The notes under the pieces were generated by a model, which was not told where the DNA came from, searched no databases, and saw only the letters and a list, made by a program, of their open reading frames with translations. A program made the position numbers and the translations under genes. Below are positions 45,774 through 58,204 of a stretch of DNA of 64,000 nt, one piece after another. The DNA lies in contig CM070508.1 of the NCBI GenBank assembly GCA_036346375.1, forward strand, positions 25,488,852-25,552,851, written 5' to 3'. The stretch is from Guadua angustifolia (taxonomy: Eukaryota; Streptophyta; Magnoliopsida; Poales; Poaceae). Each line of letters begins with the position of its first letter. Positions within the stretch are counted from its first letter, which is position 1.

Positions 45774-46037
45774 CGCGACCTTTCACTTCCGTTCCCGAAC
45801 CCCTTTTCGGTCGGGCCTAGAGCAAGATGCTCGGTCCTCGCCGGAGCATACTCACTTGCGAGCAAGGGTTGCTCGGATGATGCGGTACTGTTTCGCTGCA
45901 AGATTCTAATTCCGTTCCTGGGCACCCGCTTCGGTCGGGCCTAGAGCAAGATGCTCGGTCCTCGCCGAGCATGCCTGCTTACAGCAAGGGTCGCTTTGAT
46001 GTCGCGATAGTGTTTATTTGCAAGATTTTAACCCAGT
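45774..46037 (+). repeat. Tandem repeat of 120-135 bp upstream of the polypurine tract
   Basis: Two units (45774-45908, 45909-46030) share GGTCGGGCCTAGAGCAAGAT and GTTTCGCTGCAAGATT-type ends. A third, partial unit resumes after the solo LTR (49350-49400, TTTTGCTGCAAGATCCC). The solo LTR therefore split the third unit. Confidence 0.8.
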
Positions 46038-49000
46038 TGTAACAGCCCAAAATTTGCTTAATTTGAATTTTTGGAGTTATTTGAATTTTTGTGAATTTTT
46101 GGGATTTATTTGGATTTATTTGAATTAATCTTTCTCTTTTAATAATTAAATAATAGAAAAGTATTTACCAAATTAAATAAAAATATTTTATTTGAGTTCT
46201 AAATGACATGAAATATTTTCTAGAATTTTTCTAGAATTTTTTGGGTATTTTTAGGGCTCTAAATAATTAAATTTATTTTTGGAATAATTTTAATTAGAAA
46301 ACCTCGGTATTAGGTTACAAGGTTAATGAGCCCAACACTGCACGCGCCGGTCTACCTGCTCGACCGAAACCTAATCGCCGCGTCTCAATCGCGCGCGATC
46401 GCCATCGAAGGGTCGGATGGAGCCACGTAGTGGTGGCGCGGGGGACGTCGGATCGTGGCAGTTTGGATGCTCCGGATAGCGCCACGTCGCGCGGGAGGTG
46501 AATAGTCGGGTCACCGCCGCCGCCATTATTGCTTCGGTTGGCTGCTGGTTTTGTGCGCTACGAGGCGTCGCCATACACGTGAAATACTCCCGCGGAAAGG
46601 GCTCTCCGTTCCGCACCCATTGCAACCTCTTCCGTACGCCGAGACACCTCAAAGCCCTCGCAAATGCTCACCGTATCACCGTCTCTTGCCTCTTTGGTTT
46701 TCTTTGTCTTCCACCGCCGTTGGTCACGATCCACCGCATCTAAGCACAGATTCGGGATCCTTGCGTCAAGACGCACCTTCCACGCCGCCTCATCTCGCCG
46801 AAGAAGCCCCAAAGCACCGCCACCGGCATTGTCTTCTTCGTCTCCGGCCAACGAGCACCGCCGCACCACCATCAACTCCCGCGAGCATCCCCGACCGCCC
46901 GATCAAGATCTAACGCCTACGGTAAGTCCACGTAGCGCCTTCCCGTAGAGATAAGTGCAGTAGCTTTGATCTAGGCTGTAGAATGGAGATCGTGCGGTTA
47001 ACGTTCACCCGCATAGATGTAACCTAGACGTTCTTCTAGCCATTCGATCCAGAGTGTAGCGCTTGGATTTGGCCACGTAGCCGCTCGGGAGTCCAACCAA
47101 TGCCGCTGACCAGCTGTTGGATTCAAATCCAACGGGCGGGATTTTTGCACAACGCGGACCATTGTCCATATGCTAAGTGTCAGCCGGGGAGCAGGCATCG
47201 CCGCTGTGCCATGTTCGGATGACGTCACCGTGGCATCACGCGTGGGTCCCGCATGTCGCAAGCGAAGTCAAGGGTCGACGCCATCATGACGCCTTTGTGG
47301 GGACCCACTGTGCCTGATCAGGTTGCTCGTAGACCGAGTCTACCGTGGACCGCCCCGTGCCGTGAACCCGGTCCATAGACCCGAGGCGATGTGGCTAGCT
47401 CTGGTGCTGCCACGTGTCGGCCGAAGAATTTACCGGATTTTTCAGAAGGAAAATAAATAGTTTAATTCGGGTTTTTCTTTTATTTGAATTTCCAAACTTG
47501 TAGTCGCTATAACTTTTGCATTTAACTATGATTTGGGCGATTCCTATTCCTAAAATTTTGTAAAAATGTGAAATATTTATTGGTGAATTTTATTTTATTT
47601 TTAGAGTTGATCTTGCTATCTTTTTAGTGTATTTATTGTATTTGTGCTTAATACGATTAGACGCCGAGTTGCCAGAAGCTGTCGAGGAAGAGTTCGAAGA
47701 CCCATCTCAAGCTTCGGATCAGGATCAACTACTTTTCGGAGGAAAGTCGTGCTTTGACCATTTTGCTCTTAGATTTTAAAATGTATTTCGATTCAAATTA
47801 TGCATGTTATGTTAATTAAAAATGACATTGATTTATTTGGGAAAGGTAGATAATACACCTATACTGTTTATGCCACCTTGTTAATATTACTTGTATGCCC
47901 TGAAATCCTTGTCACCCTAAGTATTAATTTGAGTTGGATGCTATTATGATGCCAACACAGGAGGCTAGACCGTGATTAGATGCTTAGTTGCTTGTATGTG
48001 CCGAATGAGTTCTTTTAAAACTACAAAGAATATTGACTAACGAATAATGGAATGTATTTTGGAATATTGTGATGATGTCATGTGATTGATTTGGAATGTA
48101 GTAACCTGTGTGGTTCTACATGTACAATGAAGAGAGCATTGGCATGTGTTGCATAATAGTGAATCGGGGTGGAAAATGATTTGGACCGGGGCAAGTGGCA
48201 AGATGGCTTCGTGCCAGGTGGGCCTGCGTGGCAACGGGATGGACTGAGTAATATGAGGGCTACGAGCTAGGATTGAGAGAAGGATGTCTTGCCCTGGACA
48301 GTTAAGGACTTCACCTTGCGAGGCTTTGAACTGAGTCATTCGTACAACCGCAAGTCTGGAATGGGACAGATCTAGTCTAATAGGACTCTAATATCTTATC
48401 TTTGATACCTCGTGGTGGCAGTTACATCGGGGTAACTGTGTGGGGGAGCGTACATGTGCTTTGGCTTGGTACCCATCCAACGGTATCTGTCGGTCCTACC
48501 CTTCAGCTCTGAGTGAGGGAAGCGGTAGTGAAGACAATACTGGAGAGGTTCATAGGGATAGATGGAAGCTTCCGAAAAGCTTTGTTACAAACAATCGCTT
48601 CTGTGGTGAGCGACTGTATCTTGTGGGTAAAGTGTACAACCTCGCAGAGTGTGTGTTAAATCTATTTGAATAGCCGCGTCCGTGGTATTGGACAATACTC
48701 GGGAATTACAGTCAAGGGTTAGATTTTGAAATAAAATATGGGGTTAGTGGCTGTGTGCCAAAGGCAGATAACTTGAACTTAGGGTTGGGTGCCAAACCTC
48801 TAAAAAAAATTGCGAACTTATTATTATAATATTGTTTACTGCTTTTGAATCTAATTAAGATTACCTGTTTAAAAATGCTACTTCATTCAAAATAACCACT
48901 TAAGCCTTTCCTTTGGAATAAGCCATGCATGTAGTAATAGAACTGCATTTGTGCATGACTTGCTGAGTATGTTGTATACTCACCCTTGCCTCAACAAAAC

Positions 49001-49349
49001 CTCAGAAGAAGAAGCTATGCCAGCTTGGGAGGAAGAATTCAACAAAAGTCCAGAGAATTAGGGTTGAGCCTCGTCAATTGCCTGTGGCAATACGAGGGGT
49101 TCATCGACTTACTTTTGCTTCCGCTATTGAACTTGTTGTACTTTTGTTAATTGTAGCCCTGCGTGGCGAAACTTTGTAAGGAGACCATAAGGTCGTGCAA
49201 CAGTTCATTATTATTGCTAAGTACTTTATTTTTATTCCACTATGTATGATTGTAGTACTTTAACTCTATTTAGCCTATGTGCGCTAGCGGGATCCTGGAC
49301 TAGTGCAGAATACACAGAGGGTCCAGATTTGCAAATTCGGGTCCCGACA
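46038..49349 (+). mobile_element. Solo LTR of a Tekay-like element, 3312 bp
   Basis: Begins TGTAACAGCCCAAAATTTG and ends GGGTCCCGACA, with the same internal landmarks as the Tekay-like LTRs at the left of the window. CCAGT lies before (46033-46037) and CCCGT after (49350-49354), a 5 bp target duplication with one change. The Tat tandem repeat continues on both sides, so no internal region was ever separated from it here: a full element most likely shrank by LTR-LTR recombination. Short ORFs in its GC-rich middle (46371-47261) overlap on both strands and are not called. Confidence 0.88.
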
Positions 49350-49446
49350 CCCGTGCTGCAGTAGTTTTTTGCTGCAAGATCCCATTCCCTCCTGTGAGTC
49401 TGAAGGCTCAAGGGGAAGGCCCCGCCGAGCGAATTTTCACTTGAGC

Positions 49447-49459
49447 CTCGGGGGCTAGC
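49447..49459 (+). other. Polypurine tract region
   Basis: CCTCGGGGGCTAGC just before the 3' LTR, matching the sister Tat element at 22427-22441. Confidence 0.7.
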
Positions 49460-50255
49460 TGTCGGAGATTGGGTGATTCCCATAAAGACCATCATACCCC
49501 GGCAGCCAATCTTTGGCCGACCATACTTACCCTTGGTACTGCCCCGACTATGACCAAGCTCGTCCTCGAGCATGTGCCTCTGTTTCCCGAGCATGCCTGC
49601 CCAGAGGGATGCGACGATCGATCAAGGCTGGAGGAAGACCCCGGGCATGATCGACAGGTCGGGCGCAGCCCACGAAGACGACGTGGCATTAATCACACGA
49701 CGGCTCGAAGGACCATATGGCCATGTTCTAAGCCCACGATGCCCTCGTCACGGCATGGCAAAAAGTAACGGCAGTAGTTACACCCACGTCCAGGCACAGT
49801 AGTGGCATGTCATTCAGTTATAAATGATGTAAGACTATAATCGTCTATAAATAACCCACTGCAAGAAACATTCGGGGGTTCTCTTTTCTTCCTTTTGGGG
49901 TGTTAGTGAGAAAAAAGGAGTGGGATGATCTCCTTCGGGAGAAACTATAAGAAAAACACCCAAGTATGTCTGTAAGAAGGAGAGGAAAGAGAGAAAAGCT
50001 CGGCGCTCCCGAGCAAACATCTTGTAAATCATTTTTCAGTAGTAGTGAAGCCACTGGACGTAGGGCTGTTATCTCCTTCGCGAGAGGCCCGAATCAGGAT
50101 AAAAAGCTCTTGTCTCTTGTCTTATTTCGAACCTCCGACCATCCTCCTAGCTCGGCAAGTCTTCGGATGCTAAACCCTTTGCGGGAAAGGGGCCCTGGTT
50201 GATCCCTCATTCAACAAGTAAGCTCGGCGGGGGATTCGTTCCCGAATTGTCGACA
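49460..50255 (+). repeat. 3' LTR of the Tat element (796 bp)
   Basis: Starts TGTCGGAGATTGGG and ends TTGTCGACA at 50255, followed by AGTTC. Compared with the 5' copy it lacks about 40 bp (around 33755-33805) and differs at scattered bases. Confidence 0.9.
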
Positions 50256-50499
50256 AGTTCCTTGTAAGAACCGATTCTGATGACCCTATCATCAGAATCG
50301 GTTCAACATAAGAACCGATTGTGATGACCCTCATAGGGGTGTGCCCTTTTTTGTAATCTTCAAAATAGTACATATTGACAGTATGCACATATATATATAT
50401 GTATCATATTCGCAATACAGAACATAGAATATATATATCATATTCACAGAACACAAACACTTTAATTACAACATATATCACATTTGGTGATAATATACA

Positions 50500-50626
50500 A
50501 ACTAAGCATGCTTAATAATCAGTACAACATAAACATACTTAACAATCAGTAACAATATACAACATAAGTATACTTAACAATCAGTAACAATATACAACAT
50601 AAGCATGCATAACAATCAGTACTAAT
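50500..50626. repeat. AT-rich tandem repeat of about 36 bp in CACTA A
   Basis: Four loose copies of CATAAGCATGCTTAACAATC or close variants separated by AGTAACAATATACAA, ending shortly before the last Ulp1 exon. Confidence 0.65.
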
Positions 50627-50646
50627 TAATATTGTTTATATATGGA

Positions 50647-51695
50647 CTAGTATGATGATTCAGGATCTCTAAACCTGCCATCCTCTGATATAACTTCTAA
50701 CCAATACCACCGGTATAAGTAGTGATCCCGTATGGCGTTCAGTGCTTTGTTGTCTAAACTCTTCTAGAGGATATTGATCTGCTACAAAACAGAATATAGT
50801 GCAGTAATTTAAGTTTTAAAATTTGAATGTAAAAGGCTAAGTGTATTATTATGTATGTACATATACCTTATGGAAAAGATGTGAGCTGTCGATCAGGATC
50901 GCCAAGTGGTGCATGACGTAGAAGCCACACAGGTCATCGCTGCCCTGTTGATGACACTATAAAGAGAGAAAGAATTTAACACTCGAAGATTACATGTTAG
51001 AAAAAATTAATCGTATATATGGTAGGCACTTGTACCTTGAAGCGCTTATACTCCAGCGTCTTGCCCTTTTTAGCAGCGTGTTTCCCTCCTCCATCAACGT
51101 AGGCTGAGAAACCCCTACATACATTGGAGAGCTGTCATTAAGTCAAAAAATAAATGTAGTTAAATTCAGAATGTGTTATGTTACAGTAATGAACTTACTG
51201 CTCCAAAGGAGGCTTGATCGCGTAGGCCATCGGTCTCTTCTCAATCGAGTTTAAAATGTAGATCGCGTTTTCGCTCGGAACGAGGACGAGTAGAACCCAA
51301 TGGTTGCTTATTAAATAGCATGCAGTGCAAGGAAATAAATTCGCATACGGTGTAAGTGCATACAAATAATTAAAGGGTAAAATACTACTTACTCCTCGTG
51401 GTACGAGAATAGAACAAAGTCCTTATTCGACTCAGCATTCAAAGCCCCCTTGATGTAGCCGGCAAGGAAGTCCGGGTGAAGCCATGCCACGGTCGCAAAC
51501 ACCAGCCCGGGGTCGACGAACCCAACTAGGTGTTGATGCATCACGGCTCGCTGTCTCAATACCCTGCAACTCGTGTTGAACGTTAAAAAGTATAATGCGA
51601 AATCCTATGAAAATCATCAGGTATATAGTGTGATACCCACAGCGTCCAAGATCGTAAAGTAGAAATATCAACGGCCATCAGTTGGTACACACAGA
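50647..51695 (-). pseudogene. Ulp1-like cysteine protease (C48) gene of CACTA A
   Basis: Six exons can be read on the minus strand with GT-AG introns and one continuous frame: about 51695-51637, 51563-51393, 51306-51199, 51114-51036, 50956-50867 and 50781-50647. Exon 1 ends TLRSWTLW. Exon 3 has NHWVLLVLVPSENAIYILNS, with the catalytic His; the usual Asp of the LDS motif is Asn here. Exon 5 has CHQQGSDDLCGFYVMHHL, with the oxyanion Gln and nucleophile Cys. The last exon has an early TAG at 50764-50766. Ulp1-type proteases cut SUMO or similar modifiers, and plant CACTA and Mutator elements often carry them; the role in transposition is unknown. The 5' part upstream of 51695 was not found. Confidence 0.78.
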
Positions 51696-53264
51696 ATAAA
51701 TTGCTAATCCCAAATAACAATATGAAAATTATATAATCCAAAGATAGCAGCAATGACATAATCAAAATGATACAACATAACGTAAACTTTATGTCAGTTT
51801 TACAATGAATCATGTCTACTAAAACAATTTGATGAATAATCTGTTGTATGAATATATATTTGCTCTCAGATTAGGGCTCATTCGAAGATATTAAATCTTC
51901 AACCTCAATCACGAATGGGCTAAACAATTAATTTAATAAATAAGACTTTGAACCCTTACCACCTTAACATGCACAATAAATAAGACTTTGAACCCTTACC
52001 ACCTTAACATGCACAATAAGGAATTGACAAAAGTTCACTTTTATTATGTACTGATCAAATCCAAGTCAAGTAAAGGTGTCAACCGAACTAAGAGTTAACG
52101 TTTTGATCAACAACAAGAAGACAGTAGCTACCAAATCAACTAAAACAGTGAAGTCCAGTAGCCAGCTAATACTGTAACTGAACTAGGAACTATATAGATT
52201 AGTAGTAGTTCAGTAATTTCTTGCCAAAATCATATTACTAGTAGCTTTACATGCAAGAGTGCTGATTCAAGATCTATTTCACAAGATTAATTGCCTTAAC
52301 CATCAAGATACCCATTATCATCATTGAGCAAGATAAAATGAAGAGTGAACCGCGAAAGAACATTATATTCATGCTTAGGACTATCTGAATTGGTTCCGAA
52401 AAAAAACCGATTCTGATGACAAGTCATCTGAATCGGTTCACAAAAAAACTGATTCTGATGACAAGTCATCTGAATCGGTTCCCATAGAAAAACCAATTCT
52501 AATGATATATCATCTGAATCGGTTCCCATAGAAAACAGATTCTGATTACATGTTATCTAAATCGGTTCCCATATAAAACCGATTCTAATGGTGTGCGACG
52601 GATTGGTTCAAGAGGGGTGTGTACCCGAAGAACATCATAGAGAGATGCTACCGAAATCTACTCTGGAGTTGTACAACAGCTGATCAGGAACTTGTTTGAA
52701 CCACATATCCTCGAACTGTCCAAAGAATGTGGACAATTCGAGATTGCTTCCTTACAAATATGCCATTTCGATCAGCATATTTATAAACAAACACCCTCGA
52801 ACGGGAGACGTAGGTTCTGCAGCCTAAACTCTAACATTCATCATGTGACATCAACAATATAATTTCAGCTTAACATGAGAGCACTACAAATTAAGATAAT
52901 TAAATATACATGTGTGCTTGTCAAATAAAGGGTGTGAAATATGATAGGATATATACAAAATACTAGTGCAACCTAAATTTTCTTCACGACATATCCAAAT
53001 TATGTAGTGCAAAATTGAAGGGGTTTGAAGAAATGCTCACATTTTCAAAAAAACCACAAATTATGCAAAATGAAGAGAAATCTCCTCCAGCTAGGCTTCA
53101 AATTTACCCTCTTAACACCCATCCTTAAGGATTTCAATTTTTTCTTACCCAAATATTGCTTCCAATCACAGAATATGAACTGTTTTCTCAAGTAGCAGCG
53201 GAGAAATCTCCTTTGAAAAATAGAGGAGAGTTCAACACGAGTGGTATAAAATAACCTAGCGAGA
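51696..53264. other. Interior of CACTA A without recognised gene
   Basis: AT-rich. Contains the 40 bp duplication, subterminal-type AATCGGTTC repeats at 52376-52590, and a short hairpin at 52710-52742 (CTCGAACTGTCCA with TGGACAATTCGAG). No protein similarity seen. Confidence 0.5.
51935..52014. repeat. Exact 40 bp tandem duplication
   Basis: Copies at 51935-51974 and 51975-52014, containing AAGACTTTGAACCCTTACCA, are identical. Confidence 0.9.
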
Positions 53265-53396
53265 CACATCAGAATCGGTTCTTACTTAAGAAGCGATAGT
53301 GATATTCATTCTCATCACTATCAGTTTCTAAATAAGAAACGATAGTGATGTGATCATGCACATCACAATCGATTCTTAAGAAAGAAGCGATAATGA
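53265..53396. repeat. Right subterminal repeats of CACTA A, truncated
   Basis: Variants of the A motif (AGAATCGGTTCTTACTTAAG, CATCACAATCGATTCTTAAG) up to GATAATGAC. The left end has the complementary TGTCATTATAGTTGG at 33097-33111, so only about 40 terminal bases are missing. Confidence 0.7.
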
Positions 53397-53690
53397 CACT
53401 ACTACAAAACAGCACATAGGTGACGCCCTATTTGTGGCGGTTCTTTTGGAACCGTCACAAATACATGTATCAGTGGCGGTTCTATATGGAAATTGGCGGA
53501 AGGACCATTTGTGGCGGTTGCATCAAAAAACCGCCACAGATAATACTTAATCTGTGACAGTTTTAAATAAAAACCGCCACTGATAACGGCTGGGACTATT
53601 TGTGGCGGTTGGTAGATAGAACCGTCACAGATAATACATTTTCTGTGGCGGGTTGGTTTTAGAACCGCCACTAATAATGATTTCTATAAA
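53397..53690. repeat. Left terminus and subterminal repeats of CACTA B
   Basis: After the CACTACTAC terminus come about nine copies of the TGTGGCGGTT motif in alternating orientation. Confidence 0.85.
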
Positions 53691-54711
53691 TATCCTGTTC
53701 TGTCATTTGGTCATCTTCCTCCCGAGAACAAAACTCACTTTTTGATTTCAGATTTTGTTTGGCCAAGATCTTGTGCTTCCACTTCCTAGAATTGTTCCAA
53801 GGTGTGTAAAATATGTCTCTCTCTCTTCATTTCTAGTGTAAAATTGCCATTAAAAGGTTTATTCCTAGCTTAATTAAGGTTTAGGTGCAAGGTCTACATT
53901 TAGTTTGTTTTTTATTTAGCTAGCAATTTGTAGATGATGAATTTATTACCTTGTTTGTATTAGATTAAGTTCTCTACCTTATTTAGATGATGAATTTTTG
54001 TCAAGCATATGTCAAATATATGTATTTACGATTATTGGATATTAATGATAAATAAATTATAGTTAATATGATAGATGGGTGATCATGAAGTATAAAAATT
54101 ATAGTTAATATTCAAGGATATGTATAAAAATTACGTTGCTCTTCCGAAGGATATGTATAAAAATTTATGTATTTACGATTATTGGATATTAATGAAAAAT
54201 AAATTATAGTTAATATGATAGATGGGTGCATGATCATGATGTTAATTGCCTTGCATTTTGAGATGAGGAAATTTATTATATTGCTCTTAGAAGGATATGT
54301 ATAAAAATTACGTAGTTAATATTTTTCTTAGTTACCATTAATTTTTTTCGTTAGCGTGTATATACATCTTGCTTCATTAGTGGGTATTGTTAGTGAATTT
54401 TTATGAAGCATATAAACCCAATTTATGTAATTAAGATTGTTGGATGTGAATGATAAATAAATTTTAGTTAATATGGTAGTCGGGTGATCATGAAATTTTG
54501 AGGTGAGGAATTTATTATGTTGATCTTCCTGAGGATATATATATATAATTTTTGGTTACGTATGAGTATATATTAAAATTAATTAATTAAGTTTGCAACA
54601 TTTACTTAGTATTAATGTTGTCCCGTTAGTGCATATTGTTGAATATTCAATAACAATTTATTTAATTAAGATTTTGGATATTAATAAATTGCTTAAATTA
54701 ATGAAGCGTAG
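53691..54711. other. Leader or intron region of CACTA B
   Basis: AT-rich. A possible first untranslated exon ends CCAAG|GTGTGTAA at about 53800. Loose repeats of GAAGGATATGTATAAAAATT and TGAATGATAAATAAATT occur at 54000-54560. No coding sequence. Confidence 0.5.
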
Positions 54712-57700
54712 ATGGACCGGAGATGGATGTACGATGCTAACCATTGCAGCCAAGAATATATCGACGTGTATCTGCTTTTTCTAAGGGCACCGAGGAGAAC
54801 AAACTTACAAAAGAAGACGGAGTACATACATCGTCCATGCATTGATTGCAAGAATGAGAAGATGTTTTGAACAAAAACCATATCCATTTGCACTTGATCC
54901 GGAGGGTTTTGTACGGCTATACAAGTTGGACAAGGCACGGTGAAGAGGAGATCATACTTGAACGTGATAACGCCGACGGCATTTAGCGGAGCCGCAATGT
55001 GGCGGTGACATCGATTATGGATCCGATGAGGATAGGTTGGTCGTCGATGACGACATTAACTGCTCAAATGTTGCGCGATGCGTAAGAGAACTACACTAGT
55101 CGAGAGAGTTTAATCAATTCACGGGTTTGATGGAGGATTCGGAGAAACCTTTGTTCCGGGTTGTAATGAGGAATACACAAAGTTGCACACGGTGCTCTCG
55201 CCATCTTGAAATTGAAGTCACCAATGGTTGGTCCGACAAGAGTTTCACGGCGTTGTTACATCTCTTAGCGGACATATCGCTCAAGGAAACGTGTTGCCTA
55301 AAACCACGTATCTAGCTAAGAAGGTTGTATGTCCCTTGGGATTGGAAGTAGAAAGAATACATGCTTGTCCAAACGATCAGATACTCTATCGCAAAGACTA
55401 TGCGAACATTCATGTATGTCCGTGTGCAAAGCGTCGCGATACAAGCGTAAGGGCGATGACAAATGGGCTATCGAGGTGAAGAAAGGAGCTCCGCAAAAGT
55501 GGTGTGGTATTTGCCAAGAATACCTCATTTGAAGCATTTATTTGGAAACAAAAAGCACGCCAAATTGATGCGATGGCACTCGGAAGACCGTAAGAGGGAT
55601 GGAAAATCGAGACACCCTACCGATTTCGCTCGATGGAGAACCATCGATAGACTCTTCAGGGAGAACTTCGGAAATGAATTGAGGAATGTAAGGTTTGGCT
55701 TGAGTACGGATGGAATGAATCCTTTCGGTAACATGAGCAGCATTCATAGCACTTGGCCCGTGACTCTGTGTATATACAACCTTCCACCCTGGTTGTGTAT
55801 GAAGCGAAAGTACATTATGATGTCCTTGCTTATCCAAGGGCCGAGACAACCTGGCAACGATATTGATGTATACCTACAACCATTGGTGGAAGATCTTGTG
55901 ATATTGTGGAACGAAGGTGTACAGGTATGGGACGAGTATAAACGAGAGTACTTCACTCTACGCGCATTGTTGTTCTGCACCATCAATGATTTTCCTGCGC
56001 TTGGTAACCTATCCGGCCGTACTATAAAAGGAGCGAAAGCATGCCCCCAGTGCATGGATGAAACCGCTAGTGTGTGGCTCAACAACTCGAGGAAAATAAA
56101 GGTACATGAGTCACGGAGGTTCCTTCGCATGAATCATCCGCATCGCAATATGAAGAAACAATTCGACGGGACAAAGGAGGACGGTTTAGCTCCAAGGCGT
56201 CTTCGTGGGGAAGAGGTGTATGATATGGTTAGGGATCTTAATGTTGTACTTGGAAAGGGAGTATTGGTAATACATCGTGGTCCCGTCATCGAGAAGACCA
56301 CGTGGAAGAAGAGATCCATCTTTTGGGACTTACCCTCTTGGAAGGACTTGGAAGTTCGACATCTTTGATCGACGCCATGCATGTAGAGAAGAATGTATGT
56401 GACAGCGTGGTTGGTCTTTTCTTGAATATTCCTAGCAAAACAAAGGATGGATCAAGGCACGAAGGGATCTAGAAGACATGAAGATCGAGCGAGCTACATC
56501 CTCAAGACACTCGGAAAGGCCGGCTTTACCTTCCCCAAACTTGCTACACTTTGAGTAAGAAAGAGAAAATGTAACTCGCAATTGCTCGCATGGTGTGAAA
56601 GTTCCGTCCGGTTACTCGCAAACATCAAGAAACCGTATCGATGAAAGATTTGAAGTTAATTAGCATGAAGTCTCATGATTGTCATGTGATGATGACACAA
56701 ATGCTCTCTGTTGCAATTAGAGGTATTGTGCCTGACAAGGTCCGAGAGGCAATCACGAGGTTGTGTTCCTTCTTCAACACGATTTCACAGAAGGTCATCG
56801 ATCCCGCTGGACTTTATGAACTTCAGGTGATGTGGTAAAGACTCGTGCTGCCACTAGAGATGTATTTTCCCCATCATTTTTGATATCATGGTTCATCTCA
56901 TTGTTCACCTTGTCAATGAGATAAATATTTATGCCCCGTATTCTCGCATCGATGTACCCATTTGAAAGGTATATGGGTGTTCAAGAAATATGTACGTAAT
57001 CGATCTCTACGGAAGGCTCAATTGTAGAAGGTTATGCAACCGAGGAGGTTATTGAGTTACGGTCGATTACTTGGAGGAGGTCGAACCGTAGGAGTGCCGA
57101 GATCTCGCCATGAGGGTAGGCTAGGTGGGAAAGGTGTAATAGGAAAGAAATCTACAAATTCCTACGATAATATTTTGTTCGAACAAGCCCATTTCACAAG
57201 ATTGCAACAAATACTTGAGGTGTGCCCGTATATGGACATACACAAGGGTAAGCTAAGGAGGAAAACCGAGGAAAGTCGAGATTTGATAACAAAAGAGCAC
57301 AATCGTTTGTTCACCATTGGTTCAGTGGAGTACATGTCCGTGAAGAAACGAGTGTTACATTGAGGTGGTTGGCAAAAGGGCCTTCGTGTACAATCACGAC
57401 ATGGCAAGGATATGACATCAATGGATATACATTTTACACGAGAGCTCGGGATAGCAAGAGCACTTACCAAAACAGTGGTGTCCAGATAGATGCCTCACGA
57501 CAACACAGCAAAGACGTAAGAGCATCTACTACGGGTTCATAGAGGAGATTTGGGAGCTGGACTATCGTGATTTTCAAGATCCGGTGTTTCGATGTCATTG
57601 GGTACGACTCCCGAATGGTGTCAAGGTGGACAAGTACGGCTTTACTCATCGTGGACATCGAACATGTCGGATCACAGAGACGAACCATTCGTATTTCATG

Positions 57701-57792
57701 AATCAAGTAGCACAAGTATTCTACATAATCGATCCTACAGATAAGAAGCGCCGCGTAGTTCTCGCAAGGAAAAAGAAGGATCGTTGGAGTTG
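54712..57792 (+). pseudogene. TNP2-type CACTA transposase, degenerate
   Basis: ATG at 54712 begins the transposase-associated domain: MDRRWMYDANHCSQEYIDVY and HRPCIDCKNEKMF, then TGA at 54868. Further on, in changing frames, come NGWSDKSFTALLHLL, PLGLEVERIHACPNDQILYR and KKGAPQKWC. The core Transposase_21 region is open from 55463 to 56365: GNKKHAKLMRWHSEDRKRDG, FGLSTDGMNPFGNMSSIHS, YNLPPWLCMKRKYIMMSLLI and LFCTINDFPALGNLSGRTI. DUF4218-like sequence (DCHVMMTQMLSVAIRGIVP) is at 56690-56830 and DUF4216-like sequence (GYTFYTRARDSKSTYQNSGV, WELDYRDFQDPVFRCHW) at 57420-57790. Domain order is that of TNP2. At least five frameshifts make it inactive. The protein would cut and move CACTA ends in the nucleus. 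Confidence 0.88.
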
Positions 57793-58204
57793 AGAATGTC
57801 GTGGATGAGGAAGAGTACAACCAGTTTGATGAGTTGCCTCCTTTCGCAAGCGACAGCATCAGGCCCGAGGAAGAAACCACTCAAGAAGTTACCTATCATC
57901 GCGATGATTAGGAGTAATGGCAACATGTCGCCATTTATATGGAGTAATGGAAATGTGATGTAAGAAATGTACATTTCTGTCGAATTAATAGGAAATAAAT
58001 ATGCATGATTTTGATGAGAAAGCTTCTAGGACTTATGTTATACATGCTTCATATGTATTAATGTATGGAAGAAAAAAAATCATGTATTGTCATATGCAAC
58101 ATGGTTTATTATGATTTCGCAATTTTTAGAGTTATGCATGCTTCTCGAGTTTATCTGATTGTCATCAGATCTATGGCGTGGGAGGGGGTATCGTGGTATG
58201 TTAA

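Larger units (their letters stand above)
33678..50255 (+). mobile_element. Tat-lineage Ty3-gypsy element with antisense ORF and two nested insertions
   Basis: LTRs at 33678-34515 and 49460-50255 share TGTCGRRGATTGGGTGATTC starts and the end region CGTTCCCGAATYRTCGA; the 3' copy lacks about 40 bp near its start. Flanks GGTTC (33673-33677) and AGTTC (50256-50260) form a target duplication with one change. Order: LTR, primer-binding site, gag, [fragment of another Tat element], RT to integrase, spacer, antisense gene, tandem repeats with a [solo LTR], polypurine tract, LTR. Without the two insertions it would be about 10 kb. Gag and pol contain stops and frameshifts. Confidence 0.9.
33056..53396 (-). 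mobile_element. CACTA (En/Spm) transposon A, split by a Tat element
   Basis: The left end is CACTACTACATGATTG at 33056, the CACTA terminus. Both sides carry the same subterminal motif, AATCGGTTCT and its complement AGAACCGATT in alternating orientation (33105-33677, 50260-50330, 52376-52590, 53265-53396). The right end stops at GATAATGAC, about 40 bp short of the expected inverted terminus, where CACTA element B begins. The only gene found is a minus-strand Ulp1-like protease (50647-51695). No TNP2 transposase of its own is seen, so the copy is non-autonomous or partly lost. The Tat element 33678-50255 lies inside the left subterminal region. Confidence 0.75.

Noticed and set aside
46371..47261. 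ORFs in the solo LTR
   Set aside because: Inside a non-coding LTR, overlapping on both strands, without domains.
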